From Diploscapter coronatus (lineage: Eukaryota > Nematoda > Chromadorea > Rhabditida > Rhabditidae), in assembly GCA_964036155.1 (NCBI GenBank), contig OZ038422.1:38463201-38527200 (forward strand): 64,000 nucleotides of DNA, in the 5' to 3' direction. A model generated the notes under the pieces. It worked only from the letters and a program-made list of their open reading frames with translations, was not told the DNA's origin and ran no database searches. Numbering within the stretch: the stretch's first letter is position 1; each line of letters begins with the position of its first letter. Shown piece by piece: positions 1-13,347 of this stretch. A program made the translations under genes and the position numbers.

Positions 1-3000
1 ATATTTCCATAAGTGGGTATGAGGGGGTTGACAGCGAAATGACTGGATGAAGGAAAGGTTTGCCGATGCGGCACGAAAGCTGAGGCTGAGTCTCGAGGCA
101 AATTGGAGCTGAGAGAAGTCGTGTGGCGACGACCACCTTAAAATTCCATTTTCATTTACCTACCTTGGAGTTTTTGAATGAAAGATGTGAGACCAACTAT
201 CAAATATCAGATTTTTTGCTTTCTATCTATCAAACTAGAAACGCATTTGAGATATCAAAATAGCGTTGTTTTGTTCATTTACCAAACAACGTGCGTTTTT
301 AAATCACACAATATTGCCGCGAAAATCACAAATTTCATCGGAAATATTCCCGGTCGCGTCTTAACACAGGCTGATAGATTTACCGATATATTGCGGTCTC
401 TCTGCTCCATTCGTATAGATCTGTCCCCCGCCGCCTCGTTTGAATCCTCTCCCGCCTCGGATCGAAGTCGAATCTCGAGGCAAATTGCCGCCTTTTTGAA
501 TCATCTGAGGCATTGACGCGGCATTTGGAGGGCTGAAAGTGGACTTTTCAGACAAATTACATAAGTTTCAAGTGAATGCTAAATTTTTAATAATTACAAT
601 TGAACATCGAGATCGATGGTGGGTGTTTTACTGAAAAAATAAACTTTGTTGTGTGTCCAAAAGAATGATAAAACTACAAATCTTCGAAATAGTAACTTGG
701 AATTCATCAGTTTAACTCCAAAAATAAAAAAAAATGGCAATTTGGAAAAGTAGTCACATCGTTGCATATGAGATAGCATCGAGGGTTGGTAGGGCAAAGA
801 TTATTTTCTCATACTATTTCGTATGTAACTATGTAACGAATGTAACCACTTTTCCATGTTGTCCGAAAAATTCATTACCAATATGCCCCAAGAAGTCCAT
901 TTCCATCACTCGGAATAGCATTAGGTTGATAATACCCGTTTTGTTGTTGGTAGCGCCGGCTTTGGTTGTTTCCTGAAACAACAAAAATTATGCGCAGAAT
1001 CGGTTTATTGTTAGTTCATAGTTCGCGGACTTTTTATGTCTGAGTCGTACTATTTTCCAAAAGAAAAGCCTGCGAACTATGAACTAAGCCCGAAGAATCT
1101 CCTTTCAAAAAGTTAAATTTGAGCTAACTGTTGCTTTTATCCATTTGAATTATGAATGTGTTCATTCAAAGTGTTGTTATTTTAAATTTTATGCAAAAAT
1201 ACTCCATCAGAATGAATTATTTCGAAAGATAAAAACTTACCCCTAGGAGAAGGTGAATTTCTCTGCGAACTTCCACTATTATTGTTGTTGTTCTGACTGC
1301 CAGTTTGAGGCGAGATCTGCGCAGTGCTCGACGCGGTTTCCGTTTCCTCTTCTACGTGAACCGTCGTTGCTCCTGGTCTGAAAGTTATATTCATTTGTTT
1401 CTAATATGTAATACAAACTAGTGTGAATACGTACAATTCCTTCAGATTTTTTTCAAACCGATCATATAATTCTTGCAACACATCTCAATCATCTAATTGT
1501 AAGGAAGTAAATTTGAAATTTACCGATAAGTCGCCCTAGGTACGAATCCGAAACTTGCAAGGACTTGGCCCAGTTCCATTAGAGGAGTCAAAGGAATCAT
1601 CTGGGGCTGGTCGATCGGCACGAAAGGAGCCGCTTCGTTCACAAATGGGGACGGGATTTGCTGAGAACATAGAATTTGTTTAAAGTAACTTCGATTTTAT
1701 TTCATTCTCGAAAAATCCACTCACTTCGTCATTATTATCGCTATTTGAGGTCTAAATTAATTCAACTTCCCAAATTGGTTATAAACGAGCTGAGAAAATT
1801 GAGCGAACTTCCAATAAGACAAATTTTAGAAGAAAAAGTTCCTGAGAAATTACCCTAGACGGAGCCCTTTCCAGATTAGCCAATTCTGCGTTAGAAGGAG
1901 GTCCACCAGCCTTTATTCGAGCCTGAAATTTGCAATTTCCGTGAAAATAGAAAACATTTAGTTTTTGTAAGTTTCAAAAAGATAATTAATAGAAAAGTTG
2001 TAAAATACGTCCAGTACCAGTTCTGAGAAATCTTCTTTAAAGACTCAAATCAAACTCATCAGACCAAACAATGCATGGCTTAGCGAAAATACTAATTTTG
2101 AACACAAGAAGTAAAAATATTAGGGTGTATGTCATTGCGCACAAAAATTTTTTGTGCGCAATGACCACTTTTCAAGTATGTCACTGCGCACAAAAATGAT
2201 AAAGTATATCACTGCGTATAAAAGTATGTCATTGCGCACAAAAAATTTTTGTGCGTAATGGCACACTTTTGTGCGCAATGACCGCTCCCCAAATATTACA
2301 TCCACCGCAGCTATTATTGATTAAAAGATTAAATAAATTTAAAAGAAATTAAAAATAAAAACTCACACAGATAGGTTTTCCCTGGAAGGTTTTGCCCAAA
2401 CTCTGCAAGTGCATGTAGGCCTTCTGCGTCTTTTCCTCGTTTTCGTAAGTGATGTACCAACTCTCGTTCAGGCCGTATTTCAAGTCCTGATACGCGGGTC
2501 CTCCTGCCAACATTTTTTCGATCTCCTGAATTCAAAATATATAAGTAGAAATTCGATTCTAATCAAGCCTGTAAATTAAAAAAAATATTACATCCTTATG
2601 TTCTTCAGATATTTCCCTTATGATAATTGTGCATCGACGGCAAACTGGACGCACTTTCTCACTCCTTTCGTCCACTTCCACTTGATTCGATTCTGGAAAA
2701 AATTGACATAGGGAAAAATTTTGAACAGAATGTTTTTAATTGACACTTTTAAGTCCTACCTCTCAAGACCTGTTTGATAAGGTTGTAGTCGGTTGTCAGT
2801 TGGACGATTTTTCGAAAGCCAGCAATGATCGAGATTGGGACGTACTGATCCGCGTCCATCTGACATCGCAAATATCGGTCCGTGATTAGGTTTTCTCTGA
2901 AAATATTTTCTACGAATTCTTTGATGTTACAGGTCTAATGTGTTTTCCAACCTACTCATTTATGTATACAAATTGAAACTTACTAGCAATTTGTCAAAAT

Positions 3001-6000
3001 TTATCAAATATTTTTTTGAAAATCTATATTTTACCTCGAGAAATAATACTCGAGTTGTGCCTTGAGTTGCTGTTTGATGTCGACGGAGCTCGACTGCTGG
3101 CTTCCAGAACCAGAAGCGAACGACGGCTGTTGAGTTGTTGTCGAGGGCGGAACGGGTGAGGGCGCAGTGACTGGCGATTCGATGTTCATCAGATTGTCAC
3201 GACATTCGGGGGTGAACCTGAAAAGGGATATTTAGTCCTTTCAAATAAATAGTGTATGTTTCAAAAATACAATAAAAAGAAGTGTATTATTCGTTTTTAT
3301 TATTTCTGTGTATTTTTTCCAAAATATAAACTAAAAAAGTTGTTTTAAAAATCCAGCTATTAGTGTACGTTGCAAAACTCGACGTAGGTGAATAGTTTTA
3401 TGAGAACTGATACTTCATAATGCCCTATCATTAAATTGAATTATACAAAAGTCGGGAAAAAAATCAGATTAAATAAATCTCTTACCAATACGGTAATTGT
3501 GGGGGCGGAGGCGTGTTGTCCGCTATTGGAGTGGGTCTGGGAGTGCCCTTCGTCATATCGCCCACCATTCGCTCCAATTGACCTCGATCGATTTGCACCG
3601 CCTGAAAATTGGCCAAATTATTGATTTATCGATTTTTTTTTTCAAATCAAAGATAGATTTATCTATTAACTAAAATGTAAAAGATACGATTTTAGGCAAA
3701 CTGTAACCTCAAGTCTTCTTCAAAGAAATAAAACTAGTTTATAAATAATGAACTAAAGACTTGGAATTATCAAATAGCCGAATTGTTTAGGGAAATTCAT
3801 CTCGAAAGAGTCTAGATGGTGATCTAAAACATGCAGGTCTTCTTTTCTGAACTGATCGATTTCATTCTGCGACCTAATCTAACTAATTTGCTTTTCTCCT
3901 AGATCTTGCATCATCAAATTCGGGAATCGGACTTTTTCAGTGGACTAATTCGCTGAATCAGTGAGTCAAAGATAAGTCAAAATTTGAGGTTTCCAAGAAA
4001 AGATCATTATTGGACGGAAGTAGTTGAATATTTTAGATGCGCATCAGGGAATTATGATACGAATGAGAAAAATCTTGATCTCGGTTTTACATGAGTTTTG
4101 GTTAATCATAATCAATCAACTTGTAAGCAGTAAACTTATGAATCTCAATGTATAGATGTAGATTATGGATTTTCTAATTTAAATTTAATTGGCTAAAATA
4201 TACAAATTTCATTGAATATTCCCTGATTATTTCTTTGTTTTCATGACGCAATATTGTGCGTTATTTTGCTCGTTTTATTTCTCATTTTCGTAACTCAATT
4301 TCCATTTTGGGTCGGTTGAGCAGCGTGGAAAAGCCATAGATTTCGCTGAAATTGACACGCAAACAAAATTTTGCATGGATACCCGAATGAACTATACGGG
4401 TCTGTTTTCTAAAGCCATTATTTTACAAGTCAGTAGAAAATTTCGAGTATTTTAAATGGCGGAAAAATGATAAAATACCAAAATAGACTAGCTCGAATTT
4501 TATAGCTGCACTTATTTCTGAAAACCCTAAAACTAGACGTAGGCCTGATGCAATGATAAAATTTCGACCATTTTCAACAAGTATAGATTCAGAAAACAGT
4601 TGTGTCTACATTGCAAAAATTTAACGTAATTTTTAAAGCATAATGATCTTTTTTTTAGAGTTTTCATGGCTAACTGGAAACCGCATGACACGTAAGACAT
4701 TAAGACATACGAAATAGCGTGAGTTTTGAGAGGTAGGTTTTCTTTTCCCATACTATTTCGTATGTCTTAATGTCTTACGTGTCATGCGGTTCCCAAGTTG
4801 CCGTTTCCATCAAATATTCCCGCGAAATCATTCTATTCTCCATTTTGTTTTCTAGTTTCGTGTCGAGTATTCCCAGAATTTTTTCCCGCTGCTGAGCATC
4901 TTTCCTCGGCTCAAAAATAGACGTGCATGTGGGCAAGTTGCAAAAAGACTAAACGAAAAACGAGAAAGGAGTCGAAGCCGGATGATGCAACTATGCAAAG
5001 ACACTAGGGATAGGAAAAGGAACGAAAGGGGAGGGAAGCTAGAGACGGGTATTGTTTTTCTTATTTTCTCTCAAAACTCAACGATATTTCTTGCTTTTCT
5101 GACTCGGTATATCTCTAAAATTGTCACACTATTTTCTAATTTCTAAATATTTTTTTTCTTTCAAATTTGCAAATTCGTTTTTTTATATTCAAAGTCAAAT
5201 TTTAGGGACTATTTTTTCAATGACTTTCTTCTCGAGTCTTCGAATTCTATTTGTCCTATCCAGGCATTTTTCCTATCATATTTAGCTCTCCTAGCCATTC
5301 TCATTGATGGAGTCATTGATGAAAATGTCTGCTTCTCTAATTCTCTATTTTATCCACTATTCCTCCTAATATTTTCTCTTCCCTTTTGCAGACTCGGAAA
5401 GTTCCTGCATATGAATGAGTAAGCCTGCAGAAATGTACGGTTTTTCAGCTACTCATCATCTATGACATTTTAATGATAAAGGGTAATAGGACTGTCAAAT
5501 CAGGATTTCAGATAAGCCATTCTGCTTTGGAAAGCTATCCTTCACTATTGAGTTATAAAAGGATCTCAGGATTTGTAGAAAAGGATAAATTATACAGTTC
5601 CAGAATCGGAACTAAGCTGAATAAACAGGCTAAATTCGGCATTGAACTTTCAGATTAGAGTGAGAAAACACGGCTGATGTTTTGATTTTGACGACAAATG
5701 TCAAAATGCAAACAGGATCCACTATTTTTCAAGGATATTTTGAAACTTGAAAATTAAGGGAAGATGTAAAATTGTCGATTTTTGAACATAGGAGTCCTTC
5801 CCATCATCTTATTGAAAGACCATTTTATAACATTATTTAGTATTCCTTTAACACACAACGAAGGATGTTTGTAAATTGCATTCATCAGGTTTATAGCCTA
5901 AAATATAATCGTGTGTCAACTGTGAAGTTCGAAGTAAGCTTGAGACATCTCGATCTAGAGTAAATAGTAGCTTCACCCATGATTCCTCAAAAATCATCTA

Positions 6001-9000
6001 GTCCTATTTCTAGACCAAGATTTGTAGTCTCCAAATTAAAATCTGCCAAGCACTTATCCTCGTTCAAATAATCTCGATATCCGGAAATTTGAACTTTGAA
6101 GCTATAAATTTTCACCTCAAATATCAATAACAATTCATCTCGAAAAACTCCGACCTTGAAAAACGCACCAATGTGCTTGGAGTTGCACAAATATTAATAG
6201 CGCTCAAAACTCAGGCATTTTTTGGCTGAAAAGTTCAGAATATATCTCGGGTAAAGGATAGTCTATCCCCTGCTCAGACTAAAAGAAATTTTGAACATGG
6301 TGAAACTTTAAAAATCTATTTTTGAGCAGTTAAAATTCGAAAGTTCCAGACGCAGCAATTAATCCCCAAATCAAGTTTGGGGTTTGAGTAAGTAAAAATC
6401 TAAACCTGAAAATTCCTAAAGCTCTATTTTCTTCGTTGTATTGGAAACAACTAAATTTATCCAGATTAAATCTAGAATTTTGAAAAGATCAAACTTGAAA
6501 ACCCAACTTTTCTACAGGGTAAATTTATCGTCGGTTCAGATCGAAGAGGAAATCTCCGTATATTTTTTCGACCCCGGAATTGTGTGTGCACATTGGGGAA
6601 GTGATGCTGTTACGTCACCGACAGGCGGCAAAACTCACATTTTTCATATTTTGATCGGCAAATACGCGAGCCGCGATTTGTTTCTATCGAACCGATTTTC
6701 TGAAGCCGAGATGAGTCATCCAAACAATGCAATTTTTCATTGGCAAACATTGAAAACAACGTGATTGACCGAAGGAACAGCAAATTCAAGGTGATTATCA
6801 AAGCAGTGCACTTTTTCAATGGGAAGAAATGTTTAGCTAAAAATTGTGCAAATTTATGTTGATTATCAAAAGATATGCTCACATCGTTTTCAACAAAACA
6901 GCGAAATTTAGGTTTTATTCTTAGATATGATAAAGAATATTTTCGTGGGGCAAAATTTCTTTGATGCGTTATTGTTTATCGTTTTTTATCCAGTAATTAG
7001 AGTCACCAAGCTCCGCCCCTTGCAAGCTTGCATTTTTGGTAGAAACGTGATAGTTGAAATCAAAAATTTGGGAAGGAAATACCCTTTCAAACCCAGTCTA
7101 GATCGACGGTAAACCTGATAAAATGGATGTGTATCGAAAATCAGCATAAAATGTGCCTGTGCAACCGTGTACAGGCTAGTTGAAATTTGCCAAAATGTGT
7201 TCATTTTGAGCGATGGATTTTTCGATTAGAAAATTTATAGTTTCTATTTTTCTTCATAAAAACCTTATTTACAACCCAAATCCCCTTCCTGTTCAAAAAT
7301 ATTATCCAGAAACACGATTTGACATATCTATTTGAGGACCCGACCAGTAGTCCTGCTAAATAACCTCTAATAAATTGATGCAGAAATTTGAATCTTTAAA
7401 TTTTTTTCCTTCAGAATGATTCAGCTTTGTTTCAGTGAACTTGGATTTGTAAATTGGTCGTTATGACTTTAAAGTTCAAGGAAACAGACTAGTAAAGGGT
7501 TCTAACATAATCTTTTTGATAATCCATCAAAAATTCCCTCCATCATTTGGCAAAATTATTTACTCAGATTCAAAGAGATCGGACCAGTGATGATAAAAGA
7601 AAGATGCTGAGTCATGCATAACTCATGCTCTCTTAAAAGATAAGTTATTGCTCATTATTTACAGACTGGAGACTTGAACTTTACTTGATCCATTGAACCT
7701 TGGAAGAGCAATTTGTGGTAAAAATCATAAGACATGAAACTTTTCATAATATTTTTCCAGAAAATCCCTATTTTATCATCTCACCATCAGACTTTTGCCA
7801 TTGGGTTAGCCCATTCTCAACTTTTCTATTGATTAGATATAAATAAATCACCCCATGTTTCAATCCCTCTTTTTGTCTGGTAGAGGCATTTTTCGTATAA
7901 AAACTGGGAAATGCTATGTGATAGAGAAAATTGAAAAGAAGTGAAAAAATAGCATGAGATTTCGAGAGAACAAAGATTTAGGATATCCTCAGCTTTTCTC
8001 TCTATCAGACCCAAGATCAGTGGTGTGAGCATGCTTTGCTTTGCTTTGTTCCTTTTTTGTTGTGGCTTCCGTTCCTAGCAATTCCTCTCATTTTCTTTCG
8101 CAATTCTATGAATTTTTCATTTCTTACTCTTTTAAATAAAATTTCTCGTTTTTTTCAAATTTTTTTCCGATTTCTAATCATCTCATTAATATATCATTCC
8201 ACTTTTCGGCTCATTGTTTACTTGAAAATGGAACGTAAGGAAATGAATCGAAAGAAATAATAAACATTGATAAATTCGAGCAGAAAACGAGCTAGAAAGT
8301 ACAAAATCGAATTTGGTTTCGATCTTTCAAATAGTGTATTGAATATAGGGACCGCCAAGCCCCGCCCCTTTCACTGAATTCAAAAGTGTCCATAGTTGAT
8401 AACCCTTTCGATTATCGCCGATTTTTCTTATTTTATTTTTGTTTTTAGTAATTGATCGGTACCTACTATACAATTCGATACCGCTCTTTCACGTGGTGAT
8501 ATCGATTTATTGATTGGGGTGCGAAAAAAGTCCGCAAATGCGCGTCAAATTATGGCAATGCTAATATTTCGAGTTATAAAAAAGGTACATTTAATTTTTT
8601 TTTATGAATCGGTACATCTAGTTGATATGTATAACATATTTAAAAATTAGAAAAATCCTGCGTAGAGCAAATTTTTTCGAGGCAATAATAGATGCTCGCC
8701 TTTGCAGTACTGTATCTTGATAAAGGATCACTGAAATCGCCTAAGAACTTGACTAAGATAAAATTTGATACTCTCTAATTATGTTATTCAAAAGAAAAAA
8801 TCGAAATTTTATCAAAAAATATTTTTAAAATTAGTTTCAAAATGACCATTTTTTCGTCTTTACTAAATTCGATCACTCTAGGCATATTTTGAAAGGTACA
8901 TATTTTTTTATTTGATATTTTGATTAGTTGGTCAATTGTCCGTCTTCGGTGAAAAAATCAGAAAAATCCTGCGTAGAGCAACTAAGATCCTGATAATTCA

Positions 9001-12000
9001 CGAAAATATAAAAGAAGCCAATGCTGAAATGAAAGAGAGTGCAGAGAAAAAGATCCCTAAAGGCAGACAAAGAAAGGGGGGGAGCGAGCGGCATAGTGTC
9101 TTTTGCAGATAAACCACGCCCCTTTCCCTTGTCCACGAAAAGGAGCGATTTTCCCGATTTTTCGCGTTAAATTTTATCAATTTTTTCATCAGTAACGTAT
9201 TTTTTCGCGGTTTTTTCGGTGGGGATGGTTAGAGGGGCACCTCAGACCCTGAAAAATGTAGAAAACATAATGCCAGAGTGAATTTGACAAAATGGCTGGC
9301 GGTCCCTAATTGAATATCATCAGGTGCTAGATTTTTTTTATTCTTTTAAAAACGTTTCAAAATTTCGGAAGTTAAATTTAGCCAAATATCTCAAACGTGT
9401 AGGTGCCCAATGAAAAGCTAGCCCTACACTTTGAAGTTCAGTTGAAATGATCCTTTGAAAATATCTAGTCTGATAGACAAGAATCACAAGATCGAAAATA
9501 ACAATTTTATTTCGGAGAAGATGAATTTAGTAAATTTATTTTAAAAAAATTCTCCTGCTTTATTTCATTACCTAAAATTTTCTACGTTTAAAAATATCAG
9601 AAAAATATTTTATCTTTTCTTTGCTTTAAACGCTGATAAATTTTCACGGAAGCTAGACCCGGATGATTTGAAATGTCTAGATCGGAAACGTGCTGGATGG
9701 TGATAAGATGAGACTGACTTGCAAAAAACTTATCAGCTCAATAAGTAGATTATCGCTAATTTGTGACGTTTTTGCCCATTACGCTAATCATTTTCCGCGA
9801 TTCCGCATTCTAGTTGAAAACTGAACTGATAAGCAAAGGTCTCTTGAACAATGAGCGAGTATCAATTTCTAATTTATTCCAGACTTTTTCCCTCTCCTAT
9901 AATTTATCATTGATAAAATTATCAGTAATTAAAAGCACTGATAAAAGTCCATATGCTTGCTAATGTTAGTCCAAAAGTCCAAAGATTACTAGACCATTAA
10001 AAATTTGAAATCAAACTAGACAAATTTCTAGTTGATTTTGTTTTCGAAGTAATCTATTTTTCTTCAAATTATGCGTAAAGAATTTAAATGAAAGGTCATT
10101 TGAAGATCGAATAAGAAATTTTCGATGTGAATTTTTAAAAATGGCACAGAATTTTATATGATTTTCAAAGGTTTAGAGATTGTGAAAATGAAAATAATTT
10201 TCATGTGAAATTCATGAATTGTGCTTTCGAAATGTCAAGTTTTCAATTTTTCTCCTCGAAGTAACAAAACCAATTTTTCACCGCAAAATAAATGCCTTCT
10301 GCAAAATATTTCAAAATCCAAATCACCTTTTCCGTTGTTTACGTCATTTTCGCATTTTTTATAATTCAAAATGACCGCAACGCAGAAAATAAACTTATTT
10401 GCAATCCAAGCATAATTTACACGAGATTTTCTCGGTGGAAATTTTATTTCAAAAATGTGTACCGTATTTAAAAGATTCTTTTTCCACTTTATCATAGGAT
10501 GCCCAAAGAAAAATCTTATTCCTAAAAAAACATTTTGATAATTTACGCACTATTTACCGATCTTTTCATTGAAGTTTAGGGTGTATCAATTGACTCTTGA
10601 CAAAATCAGGCATAAATTTGGCTTTCATTATGCTTGAGATATGGAAATTTTTAATAATGCAGACATGTAATTTCAGAGAACCATCAAAAATAATAGGCGC
10701 ATGCGGTTCAGATGAAAGCAGATAATAATTAGGAAATCATTTTTCTATGCATGAAGAATAGCCATTCAAAATCGGCTGGCATATACTTCAGCATAATTTC
10801 GATAATAGAATTACAAAATCTCATTTGCATGATGAAGCATAGTATTCAAAAACGGGCTAGTATGATTTTTGTATCTGCTTCAGTCATAACAGCCTAGAAT
10901 GAATGAAAGAATGCGGATTGAGGAGATATAGGGGTCCAAATAAGACCTATGGTCGAGGAAAGAGCCCATAAAATAAGGACCAACGCAAAATGACTCGAGA
11001 TAGAATGAGTATTTCTTGATATATCTACAAAATTTTAGAATTTGATTATTTTGATGGAATCTTTATTTTTATCTTTGGAGTTTTTAAGATGAATATCCAT
11101 AAATTACGATCAAAAGTCAGCATTTCTCTACGATTTTTGTCCTAGAGACCGAAAATAGTGTCAAAAATTTAAGGATACTTCATTTTTGAATTTTGGTCAA
11201 TATCAACATTTTTATTGAATTTCAGCCTAACTTTTGTTCTCAAGTTGAAATTTTCGGATAATAGATAATCTGAATATCAACCATTTTCTGGTTTTCAGTA
11301 ATACCCTAAATCGTACAGAAGTGCAGTCGTATTCAAATTATCATTGCTCATTTTAATTGAAATTCTTATTCTGTTCATTCAGCCATTAGCCATTCTTCTT
11401 TTTCTCTTTCAGCACAAACCAATTAATGCAATACAGAATTCGCAGTGAGAGAATGAAGGAATGAATGCAAAACACTCAATCGAGAATTCGAACCGAGCAA
11501 GGAAAGGGGAAGAGCCTCCTAAACGAATCAAGCAATTAGTCATGGAAAATGTATCTACTGGGTTTACTTTTCAGAATATAACGCATTGTATACAAACTAT
11601 CTGAGCTCCCTATGCTTTATCATTGAAATAATAAAGAGTGCTGAAAATAAATTACTCAATAACTATCCGAAAAACGTGACGACTCCAAGAAGATTTTGAT
11701 TTTTAGGTGGTCAGATTATAAAAAATCTTAGAGAATTACAGACTTTTGAGGGAAGCAGACACCAAAAGACCAAGATTTGCTGATAAGTTTAGGCGCCAGG
11801 TTTGATTAGAAATGCCCTCAAAATATCGATAAAATCATGTTTGCATCTTCTCAACCAGGTTTAATTTTGATGTCATTTATTAATGCCCAAAGTTCCAATC
11901 TATCGACTTTTGTTTAGTAGGTAAAAATTCAGGTAGACAAAAGTGATGATCATTGAAAAGTTGTTCAGAACACGCGTCGCAAATTGCTCATGAAAACCGT

Positions 12001-12773
12001 GAAAAGAGTGGAGAAAATCGGGCGATGCATCAGCAAAATGAACAATTAAACTCGGGTGAAAATGGGAAAAATTGAAAAATCGATAAAAATGAAACAAATC
12101 AAAGAAAATTTAACCGACCTTCTGAACGACGAAACACCGCGGTGTGAGCTCCGTACAAATGTAGAAAGAGTCGTCGTCCAAGTCCATGTTCAGTTTCAGG
12201 TTTCTGAAAATTCAATGTTTTTGTTCAAAAAAAAATCTTTTTGAGCGAATAGACTCATGAACAAATCTTCTATCTGATGCTTTCGCGATAATTATTCTGA
12301 AGAGAAAGTCCAAATAGATCTATCCCATCATAAAAATCAAGGATACTTTAGCTAAATTTATGATGTTGCATTATTTATCACAAGTGGTGATGTTAGAATA
12401 TTTGCCAATTTTATCATCATCACTTCCTCATTATTTTGCAAGAATAGTCCAAATGCAGAAAGTCATAATTAGCATTTAGATTCGCATATCAATGACAAAA
12501 TACCCTAGTTTGAATCAATTTTCCGATAAATTTCAAATATCGCAGTTTTGAACTTCATGTCGGCTAATTCATCGTATGACCAAAACAAGCTGTGATCAAA
12601 CCTCGATAGCTAAACTACGCCTCCAGCACTAATTTAAACAAAGAAGATTTATCTATAAAGACTCAGCCGTACCTATTGAAGTGCGGGTCGATGGGTGTGT
12701 GACTGTGACTGTGTGTGGCTGTGTTGAGCAGGTGTCTGTTGGGCTGGTGCAAGCGGGGCTGCACGAGATTCAT
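1..12773 (-). CDS. larp-5: LARP4/5-family La-related RNA-binding protein (3' end outside window)
   Basis: Thirteen minus-strand coding exons join in phase: 12773-12673, 12203-12119, 3601-3486, 3217-3035, 2896-2760, 2692-2592, 2525-2367, 1922-1854, 1660-1524, 1377-1241, 972-879, 532-384 and 136 to below 1, giving at least 534 residues. A La motif (about 146-218; RENLITDRYLRCQMDADQYV) is followed by an RRM-like domain (about 222-300; ESWYITYENEEKTQKAYMHL and KTFQGKPICARIKAGG), the signature of LARP4/LARP5. The tail is polar, with Asn/Ser runs and Arg-Gly-rich stretches (GGRGFKRGGGGQ). Known family role: cytoplasmic binding of poly(A) mRNA and mRNA stability or translation; inferred here. The first two exons lie beyond an 8.5 kb intron and are less certain, although their phases fit (AAG/GTCGGT donor). 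The last acceptor in the window is TTTTAAG. The symbol follows the C. elegans orthologue. Confidence 0.88.
757..840. repeat. Degenerate inverted-repeat element (CATACGAAATAG family)
   Basis: The right end (TACTATTTCGTATGTAACTA) matches the right arm of the element at 4754-4791. The left end (CGTTGCATATGAGATAG) is a decayed inverted copy. It lies in a LARP intron and is best read as an old member of the same MITE-like family. Confidence 0.45.
1011..1087. repeat. Small inverted repeat with 16-bp perfect arms
   Basis: TTAGTTCATAGTTCGC (1011-1026) and its exact reverse complement (1072-1087) flank a 45 nt spacer inside a LARP intron. It may be a MITE remnant or an RNA hairpin; no target duplication was identified. 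Confidence 0.6.
2127..2284. repeat. Intronic palindromic repeat cluster (TTGCGCACAAAA family)
   Basis: In the LARP intron 1923-2366 the motif GTCATTGCGCACAAAA and its reverse complement recur at least six times. 2131-2165 is a near-perfect palindrome with an A/T-only centre, and another inverted pair lies at 2228-2260. The array could fold into stems in DNA or pre-mRNA. It resembles a decayed foldback element or short satellite. Confidence 0.75.
4679..4791. mobile_element. MITE-like foldback element, 38-bp perfect arms
   Basis: Arms 4679-4716 and 4754-4791 are perfect inverted repeats (AACCGCATGACACGTAAGAC and on, ending CATACGAAATAG) around a 37 nt loop in the large LARP intron. The core ACATACGAAATAG recurs in inverted pairs at 757-840 and 40570-40656, so this is a dispersed non-coding family. 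The perfect arms suggest recent movement. No transposase is present. Confidence 0.75.
8346..9308. mobile_element. Non-autonomous hAT-like DNA transposon, 963 bp
   Basis: Terminal inverted repeats TAGGGACCGCCAAGCC (left) and GGCTGGCGGTCCCTA (right) are flanked on both sides by the identical 8-mer ATTGAATA (8338-8345 and 9309-9316). An 8-bp target duplication with TAGGG-type termini fits the hAT superfamily. The interior has no transposase ORF, so the copy is probably mobilised in trans. A 20-mer beginning GAAAAATCCTGCGTAGAGCA occurs twice inside (about 8651 and 8959). Its position in an intron should make it tolerable. Confidence 0.85.
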
Positions 12774-13347
12774 GCCCCAGACAGGCAAAATCAGTCTAGC
12801 CAATCAAATCGACCGATAAATCGATAGAAGTTGAGACGTTCAAGAAGAAATACCAGTAAAGGACCCGATTCTGAAACAATCAATCTTCAAAAAAATACAA
12901 ATACAAATCCCCGCTCCAATGATAAATTTTAGAAGTCTCAAAAAATTTAGAGATGGAGCATATTTAGAAAAAAGACAAATTTGTTGCTCTTTCAGGGGAT
13001 TAAAATTCTCGAGCTACAATGAGCAAAACTGAAATTGTTCACTTTGTAAGCACACAAAGGATGATTTTTAAAGAAAAGCTTGTTTGGAATAAAAAAAACG
13101 GGGAGAATCGATAAACGAAAAATGATTTCTGGAGTACTTTATAATTAGGAAAGTTGGAGTGCAAGCAGCCAAGCAAATGAGGAAAGTCGATATATTTCAG
13201 CTCTGCGGGTAATTGCCTAAATTTGGCGACAAGAGTATTTTTTCTTTCCTTTGGTTAGACTCGACTACTTGGCCAGTTCCTTATGAGTCAAAAAGTCGCC
13301 TCTAGTTGTTTGCTTAAGACACCTATATAGAAATCTCTCGTCCCATA

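Larger units (their letters stand above)
3602..12118 (-). other. 8.5 kb intron of the LARP gene
   Basis: This intron separates the N-terminal exons from the exon just before the La motif. It is AT-rich and holds no ORF I would call a gene; the longest (6441-6764 plus, 107 codons) has no recognisable motif and no good splice context. It contains a long-stem inverted repeat (4679-4791) and a 963 bp hAT-like element (8346-9308). It is far longer than the 40-250 nt introns elsewhere in the window, so it may carry regulatory sequence or an alternative promoter, but I see no specific element. Confidence 0.6.
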
